Shown in pieces: positions 1 to 9,385 of a DNA stretch of 64,000 bases. The position numbers were made by a program, and so were the translations under genes. Origin of the DNA: Flavobacteriales bacterium UBA4422 (GTDB lineage: Bacteria > Bacteroidota > Bacteroidia > Flavobacteriales_G > Salibacteraceae); the NCBI GenBank assembly GCA_002389645.1, contig DGQE01000031.1, positions 62,001 through 126,000 of the forward strand, given 5' to 3'. Each line of letters starts with the position of its first letter. Positions within the stretch are counted from its first letter, which is position 1. The notes under the pieces are model-generated. The model saw only the letters and a program-made list of their open reading frames with translations. It was not told the origin of the DNA and made no database searches.

Positions 1-660
1 AATAGAGGTGTCATTGCCCAAGTCTATTATCGGTGGTATTTGAACATTCACCGTTTGTGTTGCTGTATCGCTGCAAATGCCATCGGTTACGATTAATTCT
101 AAGTTATAGGGAGAAATAGAGGTGGCAGGCTGATAGGCAATAGTGTCGTTTGAAAAAAGTGAACCATTTACATACCAATCTTGGCTTGTTGCCCCACCAC
201 CTGTGCTTTGCATAGCTAGTGTATCACCATAACATACTGGGTCTTGATTCAGCGAGATCTGCGCTATTGCAGGGCAACATCCAATATTTGTAACAGTGAT
301 TGGAAACCCAATGTGCACATCATTGACAATTCCGTTCAAAAAGCTTCGAGCATACACTACATAAGTATTTGCGGGAGAAGCGGGCACAGATACTGTATAT
401 GTAGGAAATGATAATGCACCTTGACAAATCAGCCCACCAATATAGTCTATGTTTAAATAGATGGTGTCATTTGATACCGATGAACTGTTGCCTAAGTATG
501 TATAGTTGATGCAGCCTTGCATAATGGAAACAGTAAACGACATTGGAGTGCAGCTGTTTGGGTTTAGGTTAGAACTTTGTGTACTTTGAATATCAATAAT
601 TTGGGCTGAAGATTGAAATGTAAAGAACACTACTAATAAAGCTGAATAGAAGAATTTCAT
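1..660 (-). CDS. secreted repeat protein (PKD/Ig-like), cut by window edge
   Basis: The frame is open from an ATG at 660 down to base 1, so 220 N-terminal residues are visible and the C-terminus lies outside the window. The N-terminus (MKFFYSALLVVFFTFQSSAQ) is a clear signal peptide ending in a SAQ-type cleavage site common in this phylum. The rest is Ser/Thr/Asn-rich and beta-strand-like. It has cysteines in a C-C pair and a phrase like DWYVNGSLFSNDTIAY, which resembles PKD or Ig-like repeats of gliding-bacterium surface proteins. The visible part ends in DLGNDTSI, the start of the LGNDT repeat found in T9SS type B cargo such as the 12071-14140 gene. T9SS export is inferred because the sorting domain would lie outside the window. 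Confidence 0.75.
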   Translation of the reverse strand, partial: MKFFYSALLVVFFTFQSSAQIIDIQSTQSSNLNPNSCTPMSFTVSIMQGCINYTYLGNSSSVSNDTIYLNIDYIGGLICQGALSFPTYTVSVPASPANTYVVYARSFLNGIVNDVHIGFPITVTNIGCCPAIAQISLNQDPVCYGDTLAMQSTGGGATSQDWYVNGSLFSNDTIAYQPATSISPYNLELIVTDGICSDTATQTVNVQIPPIIDLGNDTSI

Positions 661-729
661 TGGCATTCTTGTAAATGATTAAAAAGGGTTGTAAAAGTAA
701 TCTAATGAACTTTTCATTTTTTGGGTTAA

Positions 730-1041
730 TCAGTTGTTCATGCCTATTAATAAGTCTTCCACAACATCCAACTCAAAAGCGGTTTCCATGTTTTCACAGC
801 AGATCCTCATTTTATCTCTTATGTTGTTGGCATTTTCCGGTAATTTATTGCCAGCATTTTCCCAAGTCTCTCGATCGGGCCATTGTGTACAAGCAATATA
901 TTTCAATTCAGATTGTTTGTGAAGCCTTGAGCCTAAGCCTCCTTCGTGGTGCTGGATAAGAAGGGTCATTTCCTTCCAAGCTTCAATAAAACTAGTCTCG
1001 TGACCTGGCTTTATTGTGAAGGAATAAATAACAGAAAACAT
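730..1041 (-). CDS. antibiotic biosynthesis monooxygenase (ABM) domain protein
   Basis: A 103-residue protein that fits a single ABM ferredoxin-like alpha+beta domain over its full length. It opens with a strand of the type FSVIYSFTIKPGHE, has a helix with FIEAWKEMT, and a central IACTQWPDRETWENA segment in which the Trp-Pro-Asp-Arg-Trp run is typical of the family. Such proteins act as small cofactor-free oxygenases, heme-degrading enzymes, or dimeric folds with no known reaction. The substrate cannot be read from the sequence. It is a lone gene. The next gene on the same strand upstream is about 100 bases away, so an operon is possible but not shown. Confidence 0.75.
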   Translation of the reverse strand: MFSVIYSFTIKPGHETSFIEAWKEMTLLIQHHEGGLGSRLHKQSELKYIACTQWPDRETWENAGNKLPENANNIRDKMRICCENMETAFELDVVEDLLIGMNN

Positions 1042-1139
1042 GATTTTCAGGTTTGCATTTGCAGATGAATATACGAAAGTGAAATAAATATTACTTCACT
1101 TTTGTATAGCCCAAACCTTTATGATTTACTCTTGCTTTC

Positions 1140-2555
1140 TTAGCTCGTTAATTCCCGAAGCATGCCGTTGAAAATGAATCCATGAAAGGGGAGTACGGAA
1201 TACCAATAAATTCGGCCTATTAACCCTAAAGGTCTGAACGTTGCGGTTTGCACGAGCTTACCCCCAACAACTCTGAACTCTAACCAAGCTTCACCTGGTA
1301 ATTTCATTTCAGCAAAAAGCAGTAATCGTCCTTCTTCTTTGTTAGCATAAAGTACTCGCCAAAAATCGAGTGCATCTCCTGAATTCAGTGAGCTTTCCGT
1401 TGTGCGGCCCCTGCGCAAACCAACGCCTCCAGACAACTTGTCCAAAAGTCCGCGTAATTTCCACAACCAATTCCCATAGTACCAGCCATTTTCTCCACCT
1501 ATGCTCCATATTTTATTGACGGTAGCATCAAGATTATTGAAATGCTTCTCTCTTTTATCGACAAAGCAACCGTAAGAGGGAACGTGGATAAATTCAGATA
1601 GATTAAACGCAAAGTCGCTGCTGATAAAAGCGTCCTTCCAACTGGATACTACTTCGTTTCGGTCAATTTTATTGAAAGCTCTTTCCAGGGCTGCTCGGTA
1701 ATTGATGGGTTCAATTCCTACCAAATCATTGATGCGGTTATTTCTACATACTACTTCAATTTTCATGCTGTCAACAAGCGCAGCAGCCAATTTAAAGGAG
1801 GTGGATGTCACAAAATAGAGCCAATAGGATGACAGCTTGGGGGTCATCACTGGAACCGTGTAGATGTAGCGCTTTAAGTTTCTGACTCGCCCAAACTCTA
1901 ATATCATGTCTTTATACGACAACACATCCGGACCACCAATGTCGAAGTCTTGATTGTATGTCTTTGCATTGAAGATGGTTTTTGACAAAAACTGAATGAC
2001 ATCTGAAATGCCAATAGGCTGGCATTTTGTGTTGAGCCATTTTGGTGTGACCATGATAGGAAGTTTTTCTACTAGATCACGCATAATTTCGAACGATGCA
2101 CTTCCTGATCCCACAATAATACCCGCTCTTAATGCGGTGAAATTGTAGGTGCCTTTGCTCAGCTCATCCTCAACGTTTTTTCGAGACGCGAGATGTTCAG
2201 ACAATGCCGATTCATTCACAATACCGCTCAGGTAAACTACATGCTGCGCCTTGGTTGCATTGATGGCTTCCCGGAAATTGACGGCCGACTCTTCTTCCAT
2301 CTTCATGTAATCTGCCGATGCCGACATGGAATGTACAAGGTAAAAAGCACCATCAATATCATTGGGAATATTCGTCAAAGAGGCTTTGTCGAGCAAATCA
2401 ACTTGGATGATCGATATTCTTGATTGGAGCGATACTGGTGGTGTAAATCTTTTCGGATCTCTTACGCAGCAAATTACTTCGTGTCCGCTGTCGACCAAAA
2501 CAGGCAACAAACGTTTTCCAATGTATCCTGAAGCACCAGTGAGTAGTATTTTCAT
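1140..2555 (-). CDS. SDR-family NAD(P)-binding protein with C-terminal DUF2867
   Basis: A 471-residue protein. The N-terminus carries the extended/atypical SDR nucleotide-binding motif GASGYIGKRLL at about residues 7-17, then VDLLDKASL and a YLVHSM segment typical of NmrA-like and complex-I-type SDRs. The region from about 320 to the end (KIWSIGGENGWYYGNWLWKL, then FWRVL, RLLLFAEMKLPGEAW) matches DUF2867, which often follows such an SDR in Bacteroidota and Actinobacteria. The Tyr-x3-Lys motif of classical SDRs is not obvious, so the protein may bind NAD(P) without being a classical dehydrogenase. The role is unknown; in other bacteria such proteins are annotated as possible membrane or quinone-related reductases. 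Confidence 0.85.
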   Translation of the reverse strand: MKILLTGASGYIGKRLLPVLVDSGHEVICCVRDPKRFTPPVSLQSRISIIQVDLLDKASLTNIPNDIDGAFYLVHSMSASADYMKMEEESAVNFREAINATKAQHVVYLSGIVNESALSEHLASRKNVEDELSKGTYNFTALRAGIIVGSGSASFEIMRDLVEKLPIMVTPKWLNTKCQPIGISDVIQFLSKTIFNAKTYNQDFDIGGPDVLSYKDMILEFGRVRNLKRYIYTVPVMTPKLSSYWLYFVTSTSFKLAAALVDSMKIEVVCRNNRINDLVGIEPINYRAALERAFNKIDRNEVVSSWKDAFISSDFAFNLSEFIHVPSYGCFVDKREKHFNNLDATVNKIWSIGGENGWYYGNWLWKLRGLLDKLSGGVGLRRGRTTESSLNSGDALDFWRVLYANKEEGRLLLFAEMKLPGEAWLEFRVVGGKLVQTATFRPLGLIGRIYWYSVLPFHGFIFNGMLRELTS

Positions 2556-2768
2556 TTTGTGGAGTGCAGCTAATGGTTAAAAGCATTTATTTCATCGCTT
2601 GATCGCCTTTTTGAAGTAACTGCTTTGAAAGGTAAATGTTCTTTGGCGATTATTTAAAGCGCTCAAAACGGTTGGAATCTGTCAAGTATTTCTGCCTCTT
2701 TTACGGTATGTAATCTCTGATACATTTCATTTTTCTCAACAAACACGGCTGTTTTGAGTTATAACACC
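2556..2768. other. intergenic stretch with no gene recognised
   Basis: Upstream of the SDR gene on the minus strand and upstream of the small relic on the plus strand. Both strands are rich in stops. I see no RNA-like fold, no strong TAnnTTTG box and no repeat. With the relic that follows, it makes up a 530-base stretch without an intact gene. Confidence 0.5.
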
Positions 2769-2964
2769 ATGAGAAACACCACAAATTTTTTATTCATTTC
2801 ATTTTCCTTCATTCTTAATTTACTTTTTCTTTTAAGTGTTCCATCTGCTCATGCTCAAAAGGTGGGAAATGAAACAGACCATCCATCCATATCCTTCGGG
2901 CGCCTACTTCATCAATTTTGAAACAACTAGTCAGGTCGTTTCATACAAACTCATGAAGCAGTAG
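2769..2964 (+). pseudogene. relic of a T9SS cargo gene: signal peptide joined to a type A sorting-domain tail in another frame
   Basis: From the ATG at 2769 one frame reads MRNTTNFLFISFSFILNLLF and then LLSVPSAHAQ, a textbook signal peptide, but stops at 2921 after 50 codons. In the frame one base further on, from about 2878, the DNA reads TIHPYPSGAYFINF followed by ETTSQVVSYKLMKQ and a stop at 2962-2964. That is the last strand pair of a T9SS type A sorting domain (pattern P-x-G-x-Y-F-I-x, then V-x-Y-K-L-x-K-Q and stop). Only the two ends of a secreted protein remain, with the passenger region missing and a frameshift between them. It could conceivably be expressed as a 50-residue peptide, but decay is the simpler reading. 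Confidence 0.7.
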
Positions 2965-3087
2965 GTTGTTTTCAGTGTGCTTGCCCCAGCTAATCACTGC
3001 GTTTCTTCTTCATTCTAAGTTATGACCAAATGATAGCATTTTCCTCAATTATGCGCATTACTTTCGTTCTCTAATTTGTAATGCTCT

Positions 3088-4980
3088 ATGATGAATCGTG
3101 TAGTAGGAATTGTATCGTTAATAGCACTCATTTCGTGCGGTGGACCGCAAGAGTCGAAAGAAGAAAAGGAAGTGAAAGAAGAAAAGGCATTGATCCATTC
3201 ATTTGCCCGACCTGGTGAAGCTCGTGTCAATCATTTAAACTTGATCGCTTCGGTTGATTTTGAAAATCGGAAAATCATTGCCACAGCACATTATGATATT
3301 GATGCAGCCAACGATGCAGAAAAAATAGTTTTTGATACACGAAACCTCAGTATTTCTAAGGTGTTTGTAGATAGCGTTGAAACCAAAGATTGGTGGGTGG
3401 GGCCTGAAGTTCCTTTTTTAGGTCAGCCTTTAGAAGTAACTATTAAACCTCAGACCAAGCGCGTAAGTATCGAATATGTTACGACAGATGGTGCAGAGGC
3501 TCTGCAATGGTTAAATCCGCAGCAAACTGCTGGCAAAAAGCAGCCTTTTTTATTCACTCAATCGCAAGCTATTTTAGCACGAACATGGATTCCTTGCCAG
3601 GATAGTCCAGGAGTGCGCTACACGTATGAAGCCACGGTTACAGTTCCATCAGGGTTGATGGCTGTGATGAGCGCTGCAAATCCTACAGAAATTGATTCTT
3701 CTGGCGTCTATCATTTTGAAATGGAGCAGCCAATACCAAGTTATTTAATGGCATTGGCCGTGGGCGATTTAGTTTTTCGAGAAGTAGGCGCAAATACTGG
3801 TGTTTATGCTGAGCCGAGCATGGTTGATGCAACAGCTTTCGAGTTTGAAGACATGCAAAAGATGTTGGAATCTGCAGAAAGCATTTATGGTAAATACGCT
3901 TGGGATCAATACGATGTTTTATTACTACCACCTAGTTTTCCTTTTGGTGGAATGGAGAATCCACGATTGACCTTTGCTACACCAACTATTTTGGCAGGTG
4001 ACAAATCGCTAACAGCTTTAGTGGCGCACGAGCTGGCGCACAGCTGGAGTGGAAACTTGGTTACCAATCGAACATGGAATGATTTCTGGCTCAATGAAGG
4101 CTTCACCGTTTATTTCGAGCGAAGAATTATGGAAGATGTGTACGGAAAAGAGTATGCAGATATGCTGACGCTGCTCGGTAAACAAGATTTAGAGAAAGAA
4201 TTAAAATCATTGGCAGATTCGCCAGAAGACACCCATTTGAAACTAAGCCTTGAAGGCCGTGACCCGGATGACGGCATGAGTGACATCGCTTATGAAAAAG
4301 GATACTTCTTTTTACGCACAGTAGAGGAAAATGTAGGTAGAGAGAGATTTGACCAGTTCTTAAATGAGCATTTTTCGAGTAATGCTTTCCAAACCATCAT
4401 CACTGAGGAGTTTTTAGCTCACCTCAAAGAAGACTTGTTGTTGAATGATGAGGTTAAATACAAAGAATTAAAAATTGATGAATGGGTTTATGGTCCTGGA
4501 TTGCCAGACAATTGCATTGAGGTTTCTTCTACATTGTTTGATCAAGTAAATGCTCAGGTAGAAGCCTTTATTGCAGAAGAAGGAACTGCTGCGGCAATCG
4601 ACACGACTAATTGGACTACGCACCAATGGCTGCACTTCTTACGTCAACTTCCTTCAGATATGGGTGTTGCGAAAATGAAGGACCTCGACAGCCGCTTTTC
4701 ATTGACGAAAACAGGAAATAGTGAGATAGCGGCAGAGTGGTTTCTTCGCGCCATTGAGAATAATTATAGCGTGGCTGATAGTGCTATTGAGGAGTTCTTA
4801 ATTCGTGTAGGAAGAAGGAAATTCTTAATGCCGATTTATACGGCACTAGCTGAAGCTGACCCTTCGAAAGAAAGAGCAACAGCAATTTATGCACAGGCTC
4901 GACCTAATTATCATTCCGTTTCAACCAACAGCTTAGACGAGTTGCTAGATTTTAACAGCGATGGACCAACCTCAAAGTGA
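3088..4980 (+). CDS. M1-family zinc aminopeptidase, lipoprotein
   Basis: A 630-residue protein. The first 17 residues end in LISC, a lipobox, so Cys17 is probably lipidated and the enzyme anchored to a periplasmic or outer membrane face; a charged KEEKEVKEEK linker follows. The M1 core is complete: the exopeptidase motif GGMEN starts at residue 287, the zinc motif HELAH is at 314-318, and the third ligand Glu337 sits in NEGF exactly 19 residues after the second His. A helical C-terminal domain as in leukotriene-A4-hydrolase-type members ends the protein. It releases N-terminal amino acids from peptides. Its last 20 bases overlap the start of the proline dehydrogenase gene, which suggests co-transcription. 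M2 is an equally possible start. Confidence 0.95.
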   Translation: MMNRVVGIVSLIALISCGGPQESKEEKEVKEEKALIHSFARPGEARVNHLNLIASVDFENRKIIATAHYDIDAANDAEKIVFDTRNLSISKVFVDSVETKDWWVGPEVPFLGQPLEVTIKPQTKRVSIEYVTTDGAEALQWLNPQQTAGKKQPFLFTQSQAILARTWIPCQDSPGVRYTYEATVTVPSGLMAVMSAANPTEIDSSGVYHFEMEQPIPSYLMALAVGDLVFREVGANTGVYAEPSMVDATAFEFEDMQKMLESAESIYGKYAWDQYDVLLLPPSFPFGGMENPRLTFATPTILAGDKSLTALVAHELAHSWSGNLVTNRTWNDFWLNEGFTVYFERRIMEDVYGKEYADMLTLLGKQDLEKELKSLADSPEDTHLKLSLEGRDPDDGMSDIAYEKGYFFLRTVEENVGRERFDQFLNEHFSSNAFQTIITEEFLAHLKEDLLLNDEVKYKELKIDEWVYGPGLPDNCIEVSSTLFDQVNAQVEAFIAEEGTAAAIDTTNWTTHQWLHFLRQLPSDMGVAKMKDLDSRFSLTKTGNSEIAAEWFLRAIENNYSVADSAIEEFLIRVGRRKFLMPIYTALAEADPSKERATAIYAQARPNYHSVSTNSLDELLDFNSDGPTSK

Positions 4981-6190
4981 ACACAATGAATTTCCTCCCT
5001 TAAGTTTCAGGGACTTTTCAACGGCATTCGCTCACTTGAGCGATAATGAATTGCGGTTTTCATTCTGGATTTTTCGAATGATGAACAACACTGCGCTTAC
5101 CAATATTTTGATAGCCCTTGCTGAGCTTGGACTTAAGTGGGGGTTGCCGATTCGTTGGGCAGTTAAACCCACTGTTTTTAGAGTGTTCTGTGGAGGTGAG
5201 ACCATCTTTGAATCGCTTCAAGCGGTTGAGAAATTAGGAGTAAACCAGATTGGCGCTATCCTCGATTATTCCGTAGAAGGACAAGACAAAGAGATTGAAT
5301 TTGGTAAGACTGAAACCGAGATTGTGCGTATCATTCAATTGGCGAAAGAAAACACCAACATTCCTGTTTCATGCATAAAAGTGAGCGGTATCGCTTCTAA
5401 TGCTTTATTGGAGAAATTGTCTTCCAACAAGGATTTAAATGACACTGAAAAGCGTGAAGCTGCAAATTGGAATTTGCGGTTTGAGCGTATTTGCCAAGCG
5501 GCATTTGATCATGATGTGCCTATCTACGTAGATGCAGAAGAGAGTTGGATTCAAGACGCAATTGACCGCATTGTAGAAACCATGATGGCGAGATACAATA
5601 AAGATCGTGCAATCGTATTTCAAACCATTCAAATGTTTCGTCACGATCGATTAGAGTATTACAAAAACTTGATCGCTCGAGGCAGGCGAGAAGGGTTTAA
5701 AGTTGGAATGAAAATAGTAAGAGGGGCATACTTAGATAAAGAAAATTTGAGAGCCAAAGAAATGGGATATCCAACCCCGATTAACCCTACTAAGCAAGCA
5801 ACAGACGATGCATACAATGCTGCTCTTGAATTGAGTATTGAGAATATTGATTGGGTTGAAATTTGCGCTGGAACACACAATGAAGAAAGTTCAATGTGGC
5901 TTACAGAGTTGATGGCCCAAAAAGGCCTTCAGAATAATCATCCGCACATCTATTTTTCTCAGCTGTACGGGATGAGCGATTACATGAGCTTTAACTTGGC
6001 CGCCTCGGGCTACAATGTGTCAAAGTATTTGCCTTATGGTCCAGTGAAAGCTACGCTTCCTTATTTATTGCGCAGGGCAAAAGAGAATTCAGCCATCGCG
6101 GGGCAAATGGGAAAAGAATACTCGATGATCGTTAATGAGCGAAAGCGCAGAAGTCAAGAATCGTTTGGAGATCTAGATTCAGGAATCTAA
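4961..6190 (+). CDS. proline dehydrogenase
   Basis: A 409-residue FAD enzyme of the single-domain ProDH type that oxidises proline to pyrroline-5-carboxylate. The TIM-barrel can be followed through AILDYSVEGQ, the strand IYVDAEESW, the segment FQTIQMFRHDRLEYY, the motif KIVRGAYLDKE and the C-terminal YLPYGPVKATLPYLLRRAKEN, which holds the proline-binding Arg pair and the Y-x-x-R-R-A-x-E-N signature. The P5C dehydrogenase domain of full-length PutA is absent, as usual in Bacteroidota where it is a separate gene; none lies nearby. It overlaps the preceding aminopeptidase gene by 20 bases, so the pair could link peptide and proline breakdown. Its stop overlaps that of the convergent menE by 3 bases. 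Confidence 0.93.
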   Translation: MDQPQSEHNEFPPLSFRDFSTAFAHLSDNELRFSFWIFRMMNNTALTNILIALAELGLKWGLPIRWAVKPTVFRVFCGGETIFESLQAVEKLGVNQIGAILDYSVEGQDKEIEFGKTETEIVRIIQLAKENTNIPVSCIKVSGIASNALLEKLSSNKDLNDTEKREAANWNLRFERICQAAFDHDVPIYVDAEESWIQDAIDRIVETMMARYNKDRAIVFQTIQMFRHDRLEYYKNLIARGRREGFKVGMKIVRGAYLDKENLRAKEMGYPTPINPTKQATDDAYNAALELSIENIDWVEICAGTHNEESSMWLTELMAQKGLQNNHPHIYFSQLYGMSDYMSFNLAASGYNVSKYLPYGPVKATLPYLLRRAKENSAIAGQMGKEYSMIVNERKRRSQESFGDLDSGI

Positions 6191-7311
6191 GAGTTCAGAA
6201 GCTTCTTTTTTAAGGCTTTTAGAGTGTCTTTTCTCTGGAGCTTTCCGTTCTCTGTTTCTTCAAAAGAGTCTAAATAATGAATGACTTTTGGCATTTCATA
6301 TTTGTGAAGCGCTGACCTTAGATCTTCAGTCAATAAATTTTGATCGTCTTTGCTGAGAGGCTGACCTTCAATGATCAACACCACTTGTTCACCAAGTTTT
6401 TCATCAGGCAAACCCGCAAAAAAGAACTTTGTGTTGAGCATGGGTTTTGCCAGTTTCTCAATTACTTCAGGAATGATTTTCACACCTCCACTATTAATCA
6501 TGTTATCGGCTCTGCCCACCCAATGGAAAGATTTTTCATCCACCATTTTAATGATGTCATTGGTGACTAGCGGATTGTCAGGCAAAAGCTCAGATTTCAA
6601 TACCAAGCATTCACGTTCGTCCGATTTAATTTCGATGCCGTCTAATACCATAAATGGCTCTCGCTCACCAGAGCCGTTCACCCTGCGCAGTGCAACGTGA
6701 GAAATGGTCTCTGTCATGCCAAAGGATTCATAGATTTCATTCGGCCAATCTTTTGTTCTTTCTTCAAGCCTCGGATCTACTTGACCGCCACCAACAATGA
6801 TCTTTTTTACTTTTTTCCAACTTGCTGTAGCTTCTGCATCTTCTGTTATGTTGAACAATTGCATGGGAACCAATGCAGCAAAGTCTATGCTTTTACCTTC
6901 AGGTGTTTCAGGTAACGAAGTAGATTCAGCGATGTGTAAGTCCAACGCACCTATGATAGATCGTGCGATCATCATTTTACCGCCAATAAACTTGTTGGGC
7001 ATGCACAATAGAGCAGAATTTTCTGGCTTTAAATCCAGAAAATTGAGTGTTCGCAGAGCACTGGCAAGAATGTGTTCTTTCTTTATCTTTATGTTCTTCG
7101 GGCGACCTGTGCTGCCAGAAGTCCTCGCTTGAATCCAATCTTTGGTGTTGCTCCAATCAACAACGAACTCTAGAATTTCTTCTAAATCACCCATTCCATA
7201 GCCTTCTTGCAGCTGCTGTTGAGCGTGTGCGCGCCATTCATGCAACGATCGCTTCCGGCCATCAATTGATAGAGTTTTATAATTTTTCCATTCTGAAGTA
7301 AGCTCGGTCAT
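6187..7311 (-). CDS. menE: o-succinylbenzoate-CoA ligase-type AMP-forming enzyme
   Basis: AMP-binding (ANL) family enzyme that would activate o-succinylbenzoate with CoA in menaquinone synthesis. The P-loop-like motif TSGSTGRPK follows an EARTS-type lead-in in the first quarter, and the later motifs are visible: YESFGMTETISHVA, the Asp in WVGRADNMINSGG, and the C-terminal catalytic Lys in the ENGKLQRK region. It is short for the superfamily but normal for Bacteroidota MenE. An ATG at 7335 would give 382 residues; I prefer the ATG at 7311 (374 residues) because it forms an ATGA overlap with the menC stop, pointing to translational coupling. Assignment to MenE rests mainly on menC next door. 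Confidence 0.88.
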   Translation of the reverse strand: MTELTSEWKNYKTLSIDGRKRSLHEWRAHAQQQLQEGYGMGDLEEILEFVVDWSNTKDWIQARTSGSTGRPKNIKIKKEHILASALRTLNFLDLKPENSALLCMPNKFIGGKMMIARSIIGALDLHIAESTSLPETPEGKSIDFAALVPMQLFNITEDAEATASWKKVKKIIVGGGQVDPRLEERTKDWPNEIYESFGMTETISHVALRRVNGSGEREPFMVLDGIEIKSDERECLVLKSELLPDNPLVTNDIIKMVDEKSFHWVGRADNMINSGGVKIIPEVIEKLAKPMLNTKFFFAGLPDEKLGEQVVLIIEGQPLSKDDQNLLTEDLRSALHKYEMPKVIHYLDSFEETENGKLQRKDTLKALKKKLLNS

Positions 7312-8354
7312 AGGAGAAGGTTGTTCAGTTTCCAAGAATTATCAGGGTCAAATTTGATCATTTCACCTAGAATATACAGAGGCGATTCGAAGTTATTCAA
7401 ATACAGCGAACCCGTGCCCAATCCTTGTGGTAAACTAACGTTTTTTGAGTAAGTGAATTGTGTTATGCTGTTTAATCCCACATTGCTTTCTAAGGCAGAT
7501 GTCATCCACCAAGCAATACTGCGTTCTTCAGCCAGCTTAATCCATTCGTCTGAAGCTTGCAGTCCGCCAACAAGGCTGGGTTTTAGAATGATGTATTTCG
7601 GTTGGATGGTCTCGAGTAAGTCGATTTTCACTTCCATGTCAGTCACTGAGATCAATTCTTCATCTAAGGCGATGGGAATAGGTGATTCTCGACAAAGGTT
7701 TGCCATCGCATCCCATTGTTTAGGCTTAATAGGTTGCTCAATGGAGTGAATATTGAAGGCGCTTAATGCCTCAAGCTTACCCAACGCTTTTTCGGCCGAA
7801 AAAGCACCGTTGGCATCAACGCGTAGTTCAAGCTCGTTACCAAACTGATTGCGAATCTGCTTCAATATGTTCAGCTCTTCCTGAAAATCTATAGCGCCAA
7901 TTTTCATTTTTACACACGAAAAACCTAGTGTAATTTTTTCTTGAATTTGTGCCATCATAAACGATGGCTCTCCCATCCATACCAGACCATTGATAAGCAT
8001 AGCATCTTCACCCCTTGTAAATGCGCTAGAGTTAAATATTTTGCTTCCTTTCGCTTGCAGGTCAGCTAGGAATATTTCTAAACCAAAAGCAATGCTTGGA
8101 TAATTTGAAAGGTCAGGTTTAGCTTCAGCTTTTTCATTCAGCCAATCGCATAATTCATTGAGTTTGGCTTCATAACCGGTCATAGGATCTGGACTCAATC
8201 CTTCAATTAAACTGCATTCACCTATAGCGGGATAGATAAAGTCTCCATTGAGAGAAATGAAAAAGTAGCTGTGCTTTTTGAGCAATATACCTCGAGAGGT
8301 GCCGCTGGGCTTCTTAAAATTCAGCGTGTATTTTTTCCAGAATACTTCAGTCAT
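7308..8354 (-). CDS. menC: o-succinylbenzoate synthase
   Basis: A 348-residue enolase-superfamily enzyme that dehydrates SHCHC to o-succinylbenzoate. All the superfamily landmarks are present: the KMK motif at 149-151, metal ligands Asp180 (RVDANGAF), Glu206 (SIEQP) and Asp231 (ALDEEL), and the opposite-face Lys258 (ILKPSLVGG). An alanine/glutamate epimerase would have similar motifs, but the coupled downstream menE gene makes MenC the clear choice. The other men genes are not in this window. The pair menC-menE is transcribed convergently to proline dehydrogenase. Confidence 0.93.
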   Translation of the reverse strand: MTEVFWKKYTLNFKKPSGTSRGILLKKHSYFFISLNGDFIYPAIGECSLIEGLSPDPMTGYEAKLNELCDWLNEKAEAKPDLSNYPSIAFGLEIFLADLQAKGSKIFNSSAFTRGEDAMLINGLVWMGEPSFMMAQIQEKITLGFSCVKMKIGAIDFQEELNILKQIRNQFGNELELRVDANGAFSAEKALGKLEALSAFNIHSIEQPIKPKQWDAMANLCRESPIPIALDEELISVTDMEVKIDLLETIQPKYIILKPSLVGGLQASDEWIKLAEERSIAWWMTSALESNVGLNSITQFTYSKNVSLPQGLGTGSLYLNNFESPLYILGEMIKFDPDNSWKLNNLLL

Positions 8355-8410
8355 GGTTCTTCTTAAAACACATTAGATGCAGCCTGGTTCGCCAAAAAGA
8401 TCAGAGGATT

Positions 8411-9373
8411 TTATTCTCCTTCAACGTAAACACCCATTGAACTGTATTTTTCAATGCGGTTGTTCGTGCGAACATCTGGCTTCAATCGCTTCAGAGAATC
8501 GTATTGCTTAATGATTTCAGCTTTTACGTTTTCGAATGCTTCTACATGGTTACTGTGCGCTCCGCCTAGTGGCTCCTTGATAATGCCATCAATCAATCCA
8601 TTGCTCAGCATATTGTCAGCTGTAAGTTTCAATGCATCTGCTGCTTGCTCTTTATAATCCCAGCTTCTCCAAAGGATGGATGAGCAAGATTCTGGCGAGA
8701 TAACAGAATACCATGTGTATTCCATCATTAAAACTTTATCCGCAACACCAATTCCAAGTGCTCCACCAGAAGCTCCTTCGCCAATGATGATGGCAATAAC
8801 AGGAACTTTCAAGTTGAACATTTCATAGATATTTCGTGCTATGGCTTCTCCTTGGCCACGTTCTTCGGCTTCTAATCCAGGAAATGCACCTGGAGTATCG
8901 ATGAAACAAATGATTGGCTTATTGAATTTTTCAGCTAGTCTGAACAAACGCAATGCTTTTCTATATCCTTCAGGATTCGCCATGCCGAAGTTTCGGTACT
9001 GACGCATCTTGGTGTTGATTCCTTTTTGCTGACCAACAAACATGTAGGTCTTTCCATCAATACTTCCAAAGCCACCAACCATCGCTTTGTCATCACGCAC
9101 GCCTCTATCGCCATGCAATTCGATGAAATCACCGCCTGTTACAGCGTTGATATAAGCTAATGTGTAAGGTCTTTCAGGGTGGCGACTTACTTGAACTTTT
9201 TGCCAAGGCGATAAGTTAGCGTAAATCTCTTTTTTAGTTTCTATAAGTCTCTGTTCCAATTCCTTAATGGAATCTTCACTTTTTAATTTACTCTTTTCTT
9301 TCACCTGCTTCAGGTTCTCCAATTGCTCTTGAAGCTCTTGAATCGGTTTTTCAAATTCGAGGTAAACTGCCAT
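8411..9373 (-). CDS. accA: acetyl-CoA carboxylase carboxyltransferase subunit alpha
   Basis: A 320-residue protein of normal AccA length. An N-terminal helical region (LEFEKPIQELQEQLENLKQV) precedes the crotonase-type carboxyltransferase core, with GGDFIELHGDRGVRDDKAM, CFIDTPGAFPGLEAEERGQG and the oxyanion-forming IIGEGASGGALGIGVADKV. With AccD it transfers carboxybiotin CO2 to acetyl-CoA, giving malonyl-CoA for fatty acid synthesis. AccA lacks the zinc finger, which belongs to AccD; neither accD nor accBC is nearby. It starts 12 bases after the folP stop on the same strand, and a TAACTTTG box inside the 3' end of folP may give it its own promoter. Confidence 0.97.
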   Translation of the reverse strand: MAVYLEFEKPIQELQEQLENLKQVKEKSKLKSEDSIKELEQRLIETKKEIYANLSPWQKVQVSRHPERPYTLAYINAVTGGDFIELHGDRGVRDDKAMVGGFGSIDGKTYMFVGQQKGINTKMRQYRNFGMANPEGYRKALRLFRLAEKFNKPIICFIDTPGAFPGLEAEERGQGEAIARNIYEMFNLKVPVIAIIIGEGASGGALGIGVADKVLMMEYTWYSVISPESCSSILWRSWDYKEQAADALKLTADNMLSNGLIDGIIKEPLGGAHSNHVEAFENVKAEIIKQYDSLKRLKPDVRTNNRIEKYSSMGVYVEGE

Positions 9374-9385
9374 AGATGTATCTAT

